NCBI GenBank assembly: GCA_963621975.1
Contig: CAVFGI010000009.1
Location: 1-56,551, forward strand
Length of the DNA: 56,551 nucleotides
Source: UBA9732 sp963621975
GTDB lineage: Bacteria; Spirochaetota; Spirochaetia; Sphaerochaetales; Sphaerochaetaceae
Reading direction: 5' to 3'
Shown: positions 41,401 through 49,761 of the stretch, piece after piece
How the letters are laid out: the number at the start of each line of letters is the position of its first letter
Numbering within the stretch: the stretch's first letter is position 1
The notes under the pieces: generated by a model
What the model was told of the DNA's origin: nothing
The model's input: only the letters and a program-made list of their open reading frames with translations
Database searches by the model: none
Position numbers and translations under genes: made by a program

Positions 41401-41565
41401 TATCTGAATAGATATAGAATATGGCTTGCAGAAAATCTTCTTAGAAACACAGGAATGTCTGTTAATGAAGTTGCAAATGAGACTGGTTTTCAGGATCAGG
41501 CCTATTTTTGCAGAGTTTTCAAGAAGATAAAAGGCTACAGTCCAGTCAAGGTTAAGAAAAGATAA
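38443..41565 (+). CDS. Hybrid regulator: LacI-type sensor, degenerate kinase, AraC output
   Basis: This 1040-residue cytoplasmic protein starts with a LacI/ribose-binding-like sensor without signal peptide or N-terminal HTH (residues 1-290, ending in RRSCGC). A GAF-like region follows (about 380-520), then a HisKA-like helix FFANVTENLRSPL (near 542-554) in which the phosphorylated histidine of SHELRTPL is replaced by glutamate, a degenerate HATPase-like segment (about 610-700), receiver-like sequence (about 720-940) and an AraC HTH pair (955-1040: WQVAEEVHTSEDYLTRVFKKEL, in two helices, and MSVNEVANETGFQDQAYFCRVF). It probably binds a sugar and activates the adjacent pectin genes directly; phosphotransfer looks lost. 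It lies 114 bases ahead of the transporter operon. Confidence 0.8.
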   Translation: MRVGFVLAGIFTGSSIALWPSVASLFPNDGKDTLIIFPGGKLNSANSLEQMKNSIYDLVNEDNIDGTIIWSSSLSGSVDSTTVLRRFEGILSKPLVTIDGKSEEFPKIPNICFNAYEGSRFLVQHCITVHGAKRILYLRGPLNHNSSIRRYQAYLDTLKENNIPIDYNLISEPTEWTQGGEGLRSMLETRNLRPGRDFDMIICASDLMMYESEQVLKSYGYIVGENVFICGFNDSIDSRLLNVPATTVRLPYSGVGKTALSTLYSLAEGKRCYDKELTTTPIIRRSCGCEAFEFSSAISNSSELVAHLVKDFSFSSLDARGIINMIMKEPSEANVRILLEKLFEVGADNHEVIKVINGFKDILSKEKYSLLSKNAYSIVPSFLDNRMSRLSFDERNSRRLFNSFSTQLLETSNFQEIVTVLNNNAKALGFSKIHLVYNDGGRSLLIQQGSKIIEFPENMLLPSSMGALLDPGVWIATPLCSETEFMGYLLLKASKFDGFMCEEVRSAVSSAIKNARLFETARRAQQSAEQADFSRTHFFANVTENLRSPLTEISELVMNSQLDERSRNEINNRIVDVKRTIDLSLISTGELELNCNCTSVSEFLKVFDCYKSEGPLACVLLDEKRFKKIIEIVISEIGLGSQIMAYMGRNGVKIKIFDKNETWKYSENSSLDYVKQIVLLHNGNYLIERHGILITLPYPTLDGSVPSAIGENAIISCINGMPNTNNINFDGNFDGVKFLELDGSTLAVKKRLPPGISAIYWDNSFKGYNALTGLLSLISNDVYRKLPFICFECSKQRTFEDSMRSYVEEKGKVLLQVGPLSENLHRWLQSLNIINCDFSNVLSMFRKYNPRLAVFTIEQYESNEQAQEKLVTCLHGIRNKYLSPIIICSDYINAQFIQEISTIPNILFVNSCILESDEFAMRVRAILGGSELLAPLTGQIVKKAQLFLCQHSTLPISRWQVAEEVHTSEDYLTRVFKKELGISPWEYLNRYRIWLAENLLRNTGMSVNEVANETGFQDQAYFCRVFKKIKGYSPVKVKKR

Positions 41566-41679
41566 AAAAGTCGGAAAAGTACAAAAACAGGTAATATAAG
41601 TTAAATTTGGTTCAGTATAGACTGTTTTCAAGACGAAAAAAGGAGAAACTGTCTATAGCTTGTAGACGGCAAGCATCAA

Positions 41680-42780
41680 ATGAGAAGTGGAAAGAATTAT
41701 GCATTAAGTCTTGAGATTGATTCTTTGAAGGCAAAAAAGAAGTCTCTCATTGAAAGTCTTAAGACTGCTGAAAAACAAAACAATGACAGTGACATTAATG
41801 CAGCAACTTTAGCTCTTAATTCTGTCAATGCTGATCTAAAGGAAAAGCAAAAGGCTTTTAAGAAATCTGAAAATCAAGTTTTGATTGCTGAGATTAACAG
41901 ACATAAGTTCATTTATCTTATGTTGATTATTCCGTTGGTTTATTACTTTATTTTCAAGTACATCCCAATTTGGAATGCTCAGATTGCTTTTAGAGATTTT
42001 ATTTCACTAAAAAGAACTGGCATTACCGGTGGTACATGGGTAGGGCTGGAGAATTTTAAGACCTTCATTGGTTCATACTATTTCTGGGACCTAATTAGAA
42101 ACACTCTCATGTACAGTTTTGGTAAGCTACTTGTTAGCCTTCCTTTGTCAATTCTTTTGGCTATTGCAATTTACGAGTGTACTTGTGCTCCTCTAAGAAA
42201 GGTAGTTCAGACTCTGTCTTATCTTCCTCACTTCCTTTCTTGGGTTATCATGTACGGAATTTTGCTTTCCTTGCTTTCTCCAAGCCAAGGTATAATAAAC
42301 GATATTATTAAGCTATTTGGTGGAACACCTAAGAACTTCCTTACAGATCCAACTGCTTTCCCATTTATTGTTATTCTTTCTGATGCTTGGAAGGAAATGG
42401 GCTGGAGTGCAATTATCTTTATTGCTGCTCTTATGGGTATTGACGGAACTCTTTTTGAGGCTGCAACGGTTGAGGGTGCAAACAGCTGGCAAAGAGTAAG
42501 ATACATCACTCTTCCTTCAATTAAACCTGTTATTGTTGTAGTTCTTCTCATGAAGATTGGTACTATTTTGGATGCTGGATTTAACCAGTTATACATGTTA
42601 TATAGCCCAGCTGTTTATAGTGTTGGTGATATTATTGACACTTGGGTATATAGAGGAACTATTAACGGTCAATTCAGCCTTGCAACAGCAGCTGGTATCT
42701 TCAAGGGTATCATTGGTATGACTCTGTTGTTCATTTCTAACTGGGCTTCTAAGAAGTTCACTGAAAATTCTTTGTTCTAA
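41680..42780 (+). CDS. ABC sugar transporter permease, LplB type, with coiled-coil extension
   Basis: The 366-residue permease has six membrane helices from about residue 78 and the EAA loop in EAATVEGANSWQRVRYITLPSI, typed as EAATVEGANSWQ and RVRYITLPSI. It resembles LplB permeases for oligouronides and other complex sugars. Its N-terminal 65 residues form a charged, probably coiled-coil segment (KAKKKSLIESLKTAEKQ, DLKEKQKAFKKSENQ), which is unusual for the family. The ATG has only a weak SD; AGGAG lies 33 bases upstream, before a small hairpin GTCTA/TAGAC. No ATPase gene is in the operon, so a shared MsmK-type ATPase is likely. Confidence 0.9.
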   Translation: MRSGKNYALSLEIDSLKAKKKSLIESLKTAEKQNNDSDINAATLALNSVNADLKEKQKAFKKSENQVLIAEINRHKFIYLMLIIPLVYYFIFKYIPIWNAQIAFRDFISLKRTGITGGTWVGLENFKTFIGSYYFWDLIRNTLMYSFGKLLVSLPLSILLAIAIYECTCAPLRKVVQTLSYLPHFLSWVIMYGILLSLLSPSQGIINDIIKLFGGTPKNFLTDPTAFPFIVILSDAWKEMGWSAIIFIAALMGIDGTLFEAATVEGANSWQRVRYITLPSIKPVIVVVLLMKIGTILDAGFNQLYMLYSPAVYSVGDIIDTWVYRGTINGQFSLATAAGIFKGIIGMTLLFISNWASKKFTENSLF

Positions 42781-42792
42781 GGAGGTACGCAA

Positions 42793-43695
42793 ATGGCTAA
42801 GAAAAACAATGGCGCAGTTGCTGTTAAACTTACTGCTGGTGACAAGGTGTTCCAGATTTGCGTTCGCCTCTTCCTCGCAATTTTATTGATTGTGATTTTC
42901 ATTCCTATTTGGAGTACAATTACTCTTTCTTTTAGACCTGCTAGTTATATTGGTTCTTATCTTGAGGGTATGTTCCTTGCTCCTTGGAAGTGGTCAACTC
43001 TTGCATATAAGGCTCTTTTGAGCAACTCCGGTTTCTTAAGTGCCTTTGTTAATAGTGTAAAGATTACTGTAATGGGTGTTTGTGTGGCTCTCTTCCTTAC
43101 TGTTCCAATGGCTTATGCTCTTTCTGTTAAGGGTGTTCCAGGAAAGAAGTGGATTGTTATCTTTGTAATGATCCCTTACGTATTCAATATTGGTGTTGTT
43201 CCTACTTACTTGTTGATTTCTAAGTTGGGGCTGGTAAATAATTTAGCATCGGTCTTTTTGCCTGTTGCAATTAACACGTACAATATGATTATCATGCGCC
43301 AATTCTTTGAAGGCATCCCAAATGACCTCAGAGAAAGTGCCTTTATTGATGGCTGTAATGATGTCCAAATCATGTTCAAGATTATTCTGCCTCTATCTAA
43401 GGCAATAATTATGACCATTGCTTTGTACTATGCTGTAGCTTTCTGGAATGACTACATGAGAAGCTTGCTCTACTTGCAGAAGAGTTCTCTGAAACCTCTT
43501 CCACTTCTTCTCAGAGATATTTTGCTTGGTGCAAGTATGAACGACAACCTAGAAGCCAGTGCTTTTGGTTCTGCTCCTATTGAAGCAATTAAGGCTGCAT
43601 CTGTCTTCATTAGTGCAATTCCTATGGTTGTTGCATATCCGTTTATTCAGAAATATTTCACAAAGGGAACTTTGGCAGGAAGTGTCAAAGGTTGA
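42793..43695 (+). CDS. ABC sugar transporter permease, YtcP/LplC type
   Basis: The 300-residue second permease has six membrane segments and the EAA-type loop in LRESAFIDGCNDVQIMFKIILPL (LRESAFIDGCND, MFKIILPL). It is preceded by a strong SD (GGAGG) 12 bases after the first permease's stop, and together with it and the binding protein it forms an oligogalacturonide-type importer. Substrate assignment comes from the neighbouring pectin genes. Confidence 0.92.
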   Translation: MAKKNNGAVAVKLTAGDKVFQICVRLFLAILLIVIFIPIWSTITLSFRPASYIGSYLEGMFLAPWKWSTLAYKALLSNSGFLSAFVNSVKITVMGVCVALFLTVPMAYALSVKGVPGKKWIVIFVMIPYVFNIGVVPTYLLISKLGLVNNLASVFLPVAINTYNMIIMRQFFEGIPNDLRESAFIDGCNDVQIMFKIILPLSKAIIMTIALYYAVAFWNDYMRSLLYLQKSSLKPLPLLLRDILLGASMNDNLEASAFGSAPIEAIKAASVFISAIPMVVAYPFIQKYFTKGTLAGSVKG

Positions 43696-43779
43696 TTTGG
43701 TTTTTGCAGGATGCTGGAGTTTTTAGAAAGGTGTCCTGTAAATTATAAAATTGTAATCATTTAAAGGGGGAAATTTTAA

Positions 43780-45351
43780 ATGAAAAAAACTCTTATTGTT
43801 CTTTTTGTTGCCCTTATTGCTTCTAGCTTTGTTTTTGCACAGGGTGGTACTGAAGCTACGACAACAACTACTGGACCAATGACCATTACAATGCTTTATT
43901 CTGCAACACAGACTGAGGCTGGTGCTCTTCCAAATGACTGGGCAGGTTATGCTGTTCTTGAAGATAAGCTTGGAATTAAGCTTGAACTTCAAATGCTTCC
44001 ATCAAACCCAAATGACCAGGACCTTATGGTTAGAGCTATGGCAGCTGCAGACGAACTTCCTGACTTCTTCACATGTTCAAGAGAAGTTTGGGCAGACCTT
44101 GCAAAGAATGGTATGGTTCTTGATGTAACAGATTACTATGCTCTTATGCCAAACAGAAGTGCTGTCATGTTTGACGATGCTGCAAAGAATTATGTTACAT
44201 ATGATGGCAGAATTTATGGTTTTGCAACTCCATCTGCAATTTCTGGTAACGAAGGTCTTTTGGTAAGACAGGACTGGCTTGATAATCTTGGCCTTTCTGT
44301 TCCTACAACTTTGGATGAGCTTTATGATGTTCTTTATGCTTTCACATACAATGACCCAGATGGCAACGGCAAGAACGATACTTACGGTTTTGGTGCTTTC
44401 GTAGAAGAAACTGTTTCTTATGAAATTTATCCTGGCCGTCGTTTTGAGCCTTTGATGGGTGCTTTTGGTGTTGAGGGTACTTGGAACATGAGTGCAAGTA
44501 ACTTTGGACTTAAGATTCACGATGAGAATTACTATGATTGGATGGTATTCTTCAAGAAGTGTATTGACACTGGCGTTATTGATCCAAACTGGATGTCCTA
44601 CAAGAAGGATGACTTCCGTGCTGCATGGAAACAGGGTAAGTTTGGTGTCTTCAGAGAGCAGAACTCAGCTTATGCTAGCCAGAACAACTACAAGCCTTTT
44701 GATGACAACTTCCCAAATGGTAGCTTCACAGTTATTGATGCTCCTATTGGACCAGATGGCGATCAGTCAATTGGACCTCGCTGCCAGGGTATGAGAGTCT
44801 ATGCAATCAATGCCGATGTTTCTGAAGAAAAAGCAAAGAAGATTGTTGAGATGTTCGATTGGATGAGCTATGGTGAAGGTTACCTCCTTTGCGGTTATGG
44901 TGAAGAAGGAAAGAACTATATTCTTGACGCAGATGGTCTTCCACAGTCAGATGAAAGCCTTGGTTCTCTTGGCTACAACAGTGCTGATGGTCAGAAGTAC
45001 ATCCAGCTTAGAAACTGTGCATTCAACTACAGCAATGCTCAGGAAATTGCTCTTCGCTATCCAGCATACATTACTGCAACTTCCCAGAAGCGCATGAGCG
45101 CTGGTGACGTTCTTCTTGAGATGCAGAGCAAGACATGGACAAATACTCCAGGACAGAACAGTATGCCAAAACCAACTAGCACAGACGTAACAACTTTCTA
45201 TCAGCAGGGCATTGCTGAATTCCTTAACGGAACTAGAGAGCTTACAAAGAGCAACTGGGATGCATTTGTAAAACAGTTTGACGAGATTGGCGGACTTGCT
45301 TGGGAGAAGGAAGGCTACGATTATGCCTTGGCTAACGGACTTCTTCAGTAA
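43780..45351 (+). CDS. ABC transporter solute-binding protein, LplA-like
   Basis: The 523-residue extracellular family 1 binding protein has a signal peptide cleaved after FVFA (near residue 21). No lipobox cysteine is present, so the mature protein is probably free in the periplasm. A calcium-type loop DPDGNGKNDTYGF (near residue 189) and the aromatic-rich C-terminal lobe are typical of the LplA/YtcQ group for oligouronides. SD AAAGGGG. A strong terminator follows, which would make this the most abundant product of the operon. Confidence 0.92.
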   Translation: MKKTLIVLFVALIASSFVFAQGGTEATTTTTGPMTITMLYSATQTEAGALPNDWAGYAVLEDKLGIKLELQMLPSNPNDQDLMVRAMAAADELPDFFTCSREVWADLAKNGMVLDVTDYYALMPNRSAVMFDDAAKNYVTYDGRIYGFATPSAISGNEGLLVRQDWLDNLGLSVPTTLDELYDVLYAFTYNDPDGNGKNDTYGFGAFVEETVSYEIYPGRRFEPLMGAFGVEGTWNMSASNFGLKIHDENYYDWMVFFKKCIDTGVIDPNWMSYKKDDFRAAWKQGKFGVFREQNSAYASQNNYKPFDDNFPNGSFTVIDAPIGPDGDQSIGPRCQGMRVYAINADVSEEKAKKIVEMFDWMSYGEGYLLCGYGEEGKNYILDADGLPQSDESLGSLGYNSADGQKYIQLRNCAFNYSNAQEIALRYPAYITATSQKRMSAGDVLLEMQSKTWTNTPGQNSMPKPTSTDVTTFYQQGIAEFLNGTRELTKSNWDAFVKQFDEIGGLAWEKEGYDYALANGLLQ

Positions 45352-45374
45352 GTTAGAATAATTCTTGATGCTAT

Positions 45375-45413
45375 AAGGGGTTGCACGTTGCACACTTGCA
45401 ACCCCTTTCTTTT
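45375..45413 (+). terminator. Rho-independent terminator after solute-binding protein
   Basis: Perfect 11-bp arms AAGGGGTTGCA/TGCAACCCCTT with an 11-base loop are followed by TCTTTT. It lies 14 bases ahead of the start of the glycoside hydrolase gene, which must be expressed by read-through or a promoter I cannot see. Confidence 0.85.
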
Positions 45414-45426
45414 AATAAACTTTTTA

Positions 45427-47874
45427 ATGGGTATGATTGATACAAGAAAATCCATGACAGAACGTATGAGTCTGTCTGCTTTGAAAAAATATAACAAGGA
45501 AAATACTCCTTACAGTTACAAATCTTCTATTCTACTTGAAGCTCTTTATAGAGCCTCTAGAATTCTCGGTAGTGACGAGATTTTCAATTATGTTGATGAG
45601 ATGATTAATTACTACATTCCAGAAGATGGAGTAGTAACTACTTATAAACTTGAAGATTACAGCATGGACCAAGTGAGGATGGGAAATCTTATTCTTGATT
45701 TCTATAAACTTACTGGACAGAAGAAATATAAAACAGCTTTGGATATGTTCTACAAGCAACTACAGGGACAGCCTAGAACACCATCCAAGGGATTTTGGCA
45801 CAAAAAAAGATATCCAAACCAGATGTGGCTTGATGGTCTTTATATGCAGGGGCCTTTTTATGCTTCATATACCAAAGAATTTGGTGGACTGAAAGAGTGT
45901 CTTGAGGACATTGTCTACCAATTTGAACTGGTCTACGAGAAGACTTTGGACAAGAATACTGGGCTACTTAGACATGCCTGGGACGAGTCTTGCAAGCAAC
46001 CTTGGTGCAATCCTAAAACGGGACAGAGCCAAGAGGTCTGGGCACGTGCTTTGGGCTGGTATGTTATGGCTTTAGCCGATCTTCTTGAGATTATTCCTGA
46101 GAAAGAGGCTTATGAAGGGTATAGGGCTAGATTACTTAGGTTGGCAATGCAGCTAGCTCCTGTGGTGTTGCGCTATCAGGACAAGGCAAGTGGCATGTGG
46201 TATCAAGTGATGGACAAGGCGGGCGTAGGAGCAAACTACTTGGAGAGTTCAGCTACGTGCATGTTTGTGTACTTCTTTGCCAAGATGAACAGGCTTGGAT
46301 TCTTGGATGATTCCTACAGAAGGGCTGCTCAAACGGCGTTTACTGGATTGTATGGACATTCTGTGACCGTAGATGAAAGTGGAGAGCTCTTTTTGCATGA
46401 TACATGTAAGAGTGCTGGTTTGGGGCGTGCGTCTGAGGATGGGCCGTATAGACCGGCGGATTTTATGTATTATACAGAAGGCGAGCCACGAGTTTCAGAC
46501 AACTTGCACGGGGTGGGGCCGTTTATATCGGCGGCCTTGGAGTTGGAGTTTCCAGCTCAGTTAAATAAAAAAAGTTATGTATTGAAGTCCGGTGAGGATT
46601 TGAATGCTGTTTTGAAAGAGAATGCGGGAAAAAAGGCTGTTGTGATTCCTTCCGGGCATTACGAGGTTGGGCCAATTGATGTGCCGTCTCATACTCATTT
46701 GATTTTTGAGAAGGATGCTGTCTTGGATTTTGTGGACGATTTTGAAGCATATCCACCTATCTATACTCGGTGGGAAGGCGTGTGCTGTTGGGCTATGCAT
46801 CCTTGTTTTCTTGTCAATAATGCAAATGATGTTGTAGTTGAGGGCTCTGGTACTTTAAATGGGCATGGCCAAAAATGGTGGGATTATATTGGCAAATGGA
46901 AAAATGGTGGCCGTCCTGCTACTCCTAATCTTCCTATAGAAAAGAAGCTTGCAGGTTTGAATCCTAACTATCATAATGAGCCGGGTGGTGGGGGTGGTAG
47001 ACCTTGCCAATTCTTGCGTCCTGCTTTGCTTCAGATTTTAAATTCTAAGAATGTTAAGATTGATGGAATGACGCTTATTAATAGCCCATTTTGGACTGTT
47101 CATCCAATAAATAGCACAAATGTGTTGTTTAAGGACATGGTTATCAATAATCCTGCTGACTCCCCAAATACTGATGGCATTGATATTGAGTCTTGTGTGA
47201 ACGTTGAAGTTAAGGGCTGTGATGTTAATGTTGGAGATGATGGAATTGCTGTAAAATGCGGTAGTGGCAAAGATATGATGCAGTTCCAAAGATCAGAAAA
47301 TATTAGTGCTTGTGATTGTACTGTCAGAAATGCCCATGGTGGTTTTGTTGTAGGTAGTGAGACGGCAAGTGGGGTTAAGGGCGCTTATGTTAAGAATTGT
47401 AGGTTCCTTGGTACGGATAGAGGTATAAGAATTAAGACAAGACGTGGCCGTGGAGGGCATATGACGGATATTGTTGCTTCTAACATCTACATGAAGGATG
47501 TTATTTGTCCAATCTCCATTAATATGTACTATCGTTGTGGCTGTGATGATTCTTCTCTTTTCTCTTTGAAGGCTCTCCCTGTTACAGAAGATACTCCGGT
47601 TATCAAAAATGTTTTGATTGAAAATATTCAGGCCCAAGAATGTAGAAATAGTGCTGGTTTTCTTGCTGGTCTTCCTGAGTCTGAGCTTCAGAATGTGGTA
47701 TTTAGAAATTGCTCTTTTACTCTTACTGATGAGATTGAAGAAAATACTGAATCTGAGATGTGTTTGGGAATTCCTGAATCTTCTTACAGAGGAATTAGAG
47801 TTATAAATGCAGATGCAACTTTTGAAAATGTTAGCGTTAATGTTCAACCTGCTGTCATGTTTGAGAAGTTGTAG
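45427..47874 (+). CDS. Cytoplasmic GH105-GH28 fusion (unsaturated rhamnogalacturonyl hydrolase/polygalacturonase type)
   Basis: The 815-residue protein has no signal peptide, so it acts on imported oligosaccharides. Residues about 20-365 are GH88/GH105-like (WLDGLYMQGPF, EVWARALGWYVMAL, YLESSATCMF), which removes unsaturated uronyl ends left by lyases. Residues about 390-800 are GH28, with the catalytic motifs NTDGID (581-586), GDDG (603-606), HGG (637) and RIKT (668-671); the common GDDC cysteine is Gly. The combination releases uronates stepwise. ATG 45427 or the next ATG at 45433 are possible; neither has an SD and the terminator stem is just upstream. Activity on galacturonides is inferred from family and context. 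Confidence 0.88.
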   Translation: MGMIDTRKSMTERMSLSALKKYNKENTPYSYKSSILLEALYRASRILGSDEIFNYVDEMINYYIPEDGVVTTYKLEDYSMDQVRMGNLILDFYKLTGQKKYKTALDMFYKQLQGQPRTPSKGFWHKKRYPNQMWLDGLYMQGPFYASYTKEFGGLKECLEDIVYQFELVYEKTLDKNTGLLRHAWDESCKQPWCNPKTGQSQEVWARALGWYVMALADLLEIIPEKEAYEGYRARLLRLAMQLAPVVLRYQDKASGMWYQVMDKAGVGANYLESSATCMFVYFFAKMNRLGFLDDSYRRAAQTAFTGLYGHSVTVDESGELFLHDTCKSAGLGRASEDGPYRPADFMYYTEGEPRVSDNLHGVGPFISAALELEFPAQLNKKSYVLKSGEDLNAVLKENAGKKAVVIPSGHYEVGPIDVPSHTHLIFEKDAVLDFVDDFEAYPPIYTRWEGVCCWAMHPCFLVNNANDVVVEGSGTLNGHGQKWWDYIGKWKNGGRPATPNLPIEKKLAGLNPNYHNEPGGGGGRPCQFLRPALLQILNSKNVKIDGMTLINSPFWTVHPINSTNVLFKDMVINNPADSPNTDGIDIESCVNVEVKGCDVNVGDDGIAVKCGSGKDMMQFQRSENISACDCTVRNAHGGFVVGSETASGVKGAYVKNCRFLGTDRGIRIKTRRGRGGHMTDIVASNIYMKDVICPISINMYYRCGCDDSSLFSLKALPVTEDTPVIKNVLIENIQAQECRNSAGFLAGLPESELQNVVFRNCSFTLTDEIEENTESEMCLGIPESSYRGIRVINADATFENVSVNVQPAVMFEKL

Positions 47875-47878
47875 TTTT

Positions 47879-47900
47879 TGAGATTTTAGAGATTTTAGAG
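47879..47900. repeat. Short tandem repeat GAGATTTTA before aldolase gene
   Basis: GAGATTTTA is repeated head to tail at the junction, immediately ahead of the SD of the next gene. Confidence 0.6.
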
Positions 47901-48812
47901 GTGTGTATGAGACCCGATACTTCTTTTATAAAAGGGATTATTCCTCCAATTGCTATTCCATTGGATGAGAATGAAAAATTTGATGAAAAAAGACTTAGAA
48001 AACATGTAGATTTTGTTATTGATAATGGGGTAAGTGCCATTCTTGCCTTTGGTTCCAATGGTGAATTCTACATGCAGGAAGAATCTGAAATGAAAGAGAT
48101 TCTTGATGTAATGATAGACCAAACTGCAGGTAGAGTGCCAATTTTTATGGGTATTGGGGCTATTAGAACATCAAAATGTGTTAGGTTGGCTCAAATGGGT
48201 CTTGAGCATGGAGCTAAGGCAGTGTCTGTTTTACAGCCCATGTTCTTAAAGCCTAGTGAGGATGAGCTTTATACTCATTTTGCTACTATTGCTGACAATA
48301 TTGGTGGAGCTCCAATGCTCTTATACAACAATCCTGGTAGAGTTTCGTACGGAATTTCGCAGGCTGTTGTTGAAAAGCTTGCTCATGAACATGAGAATCT
48401 TGTTGGTATGAAGGATAGCTCTGGTGATATCACACAAACAGAAGAGTTTATTCGCCGTAACAGAGATGTTAATTTCAAGGTTATGTGTGGCAAGGACACT
48501 TTAATTTATGCTGGCCTGTGTGTTGGTGCTGTTGGTGCTGTTTGTTGTATGGCAAATTTTGTGCCTAAGATGGTGTGTTCTATTTATGATTCTTTTGTTG
48601 CTGGAGATTTGAAGCAGGCTTTGGAAAATCAGTTTAAGCTTAATCCTCTTAGACTTCAGATGGATAAGTCTAGTTTCCCTGTGGCTACAAAGGATTATGC
48701 AAATCTTCTTGGTTTAAATCTTGGTGCGCCGTATCTTCCTTCTAAGAATTCTACTGACGCACAGCTTGAAGGACTTAAGGCTCAGCTTGTTAATGCTGGG
48801 TTGATTAAATAA
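47901..48812 (+). CDS. DapA/NanA-family aldolase or dehydratase
   Basis: This 303-residue Schiff-base lyase has the family tyrosine in LLYNNPGR and the lysine in NLVGMKDSSGD, with the N-terminal GSNGEFY motif in place of GTTGE. The family contains dihydrodipicolinate synthase, KDG aldolase and 5-keto-4-deoxyglucarate dehydratase. Placed between a polygalacturonase and GarR-GarD, it most likely cleaves 5-keto-4-deoxyglucarate to pyruvate and tartronate semialdehyde, replacing GarL; KDG aldolase is the alternative. SD AGAGGTG. Confidence 0.85.
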   Translation: MCMRPDTSFIKGIIPPIAIPLDENEKFDEKRLRKHVDFVIDNGVSAILAFGSNGEFYMQEESEMKEILDVMIDQTAGRVPIFMGIGAIRTSKCVRLAQMGLEHGAKAVSVLQPMFLKPSEDELYTHFATIADNIGGAPMLLYNNPGRVSYGISQAVVEKLAHEHENLVGMKDSSGDITQTEEFIRRNRDVNFKVMCGKDTLIYAGLCVGAVGAVCCMANFVPKMVCSIYDSFVAGDLKQALENQFKLNPLRLQMDKSSFPVATKDYANLLGLNLGAPYLPSKNSTDAQLEGLKAQLVNAGLIK

Positions 48813-48834
48813 ATATTATAAGCGAGGTAATGAA

Positions 48835-49719
48835 ATGAAAGTTGGATTTATCGGATTAGGAATTATGGGAAAGCCCATGTGCAAGAATATTATCAAGGCC
48901 GGGTATGAAGTTAGCTTCTATTCAAGACATGATGACGTGGTGAAGGAGCTTGAGGCTTTGGGTGCAAAAGGCAAGAAGAATGCTGCTGAGGTTGCACAAG
49001 ATAGTGAAGTTGTAATTACTATGGTGCCAAACAGCCCACAGGTTAGGGAAGTAGCTCTTGGTAAGGGTGGCATTATTGAGGGTGGTAAGGCCGGCTTGGT
49101 GGTTATTGATATGAGCTCTATTGACCCGGTTGAAAGTAGAAGTATTGGTGCCCAGTTGGCAGAGAAAGGCATTGAAATGGTTGATGCTCCTGTCTCCGGT
49201 GGAGAGCCTAAGGCTATTGATGGCACTCTTTCTGTTATGTGTGGTGGAAAAGAAGAGACCATTGAGAAGTATAGAGAGCTTCTTATGACTATGGCCGGCT
49301 CTGTTGTGCGTTGTGGCGACCTTGGTGCTGGAAATGTTGCAAAGCTTGCAAACCAGATTGTGGTTGCATGCAATATTGCTGCAATGAGTGAAGCTTTGGC
49401 CTTTGCTACCAAGATGGGTGCTGATCCTGAGTTGATTTATAAGGCTATCAGAGGCGGTTTGGCTGGCTCCACAGTTTTGGATGCTAAGGTTCCAATGGTT
49501 CTTTCAAGAAACTTCAAGCCTGGTTTCAGAATTGAACTTCATATCAAGGACCTTACGAATGCGCTTAATGCTGCTCATGCAATTAATGGCTACGTACCTC
49601 TTACTGGTCAGGTTATGGAGATGATGCAGGCTGTTAAGAACGATGGTTGCGGTGCAGACGACCACAGTGCACTGGCAAAGTACTACGAGAAGATTAGTAA
49701 CGTAACTATTAAAAAGTAA
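48835..49719 (+). CDS. garR: Tartronate semialdehyde reductase-like (GarR/HIBADH family)
   Basis: The 294-residue beta-hydroxyacid dehydrogenase has the Rossmann motif GFIGLGIMGKPM, substrate motif DAPVSGGEPKA and catalytic lysine in NVAKLANQ. GarR reduces tartronate semialdehyde to glycerate; the family also holds 3-hydroxyisobutyrate dehydrogenase. GarD directly downstream and an aldolase upstream favour GarR. SD GCGAGG. It is 22 bases after the aldolase gene. Confidence 0.87.
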   Translation: MKVGFIGLGIMGKPMCKNIIKAGYEVSFYSRHDDVVKELEALGAKGKKNAAEVAQDSEVVITMVPNSPQVREVALGKGGIIEGGKAGLVVIDMSSIDPVESRSIGAQLAEKGIEMVDAPVSGGEPKAIDGTLSVMCGGKEETIEKYRELLMTMAGSVVRCGDLGAGNVAKLANQIVVACNIAAMSEALAFATKMGADPELIYKAIRGGLAGSTVLDAKVPMVLSRNFKPGFRIELHIKDLTNALNAAHAINGYVPLTGQVMEMMQAVKNDGCGADDHSALAKYYEKISNVTIKK

Positions 49720-49721
49720 GA

Positions 49722-49752
49722 TTTTGCGATTTAGAGATTTTGCGATTTTGCG
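49722..49752. repeat. Short tandem repeat GATTTTGCG before garD
   Basis: GATTTTGCG or close variants occur about three times head to tail in the 42-base gap between garR and garD. Confidence 0.65.
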
Positions 49753-49761
49753 GGAAGGCGT

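Noticed and set aside
42228..42596. Long antisense frames inside the transporter, alaS (6042-6455) and larA (28923-29489) genes
   Set aside because: They are shadows of well-supported genes, have no SD sequence and show no family features.
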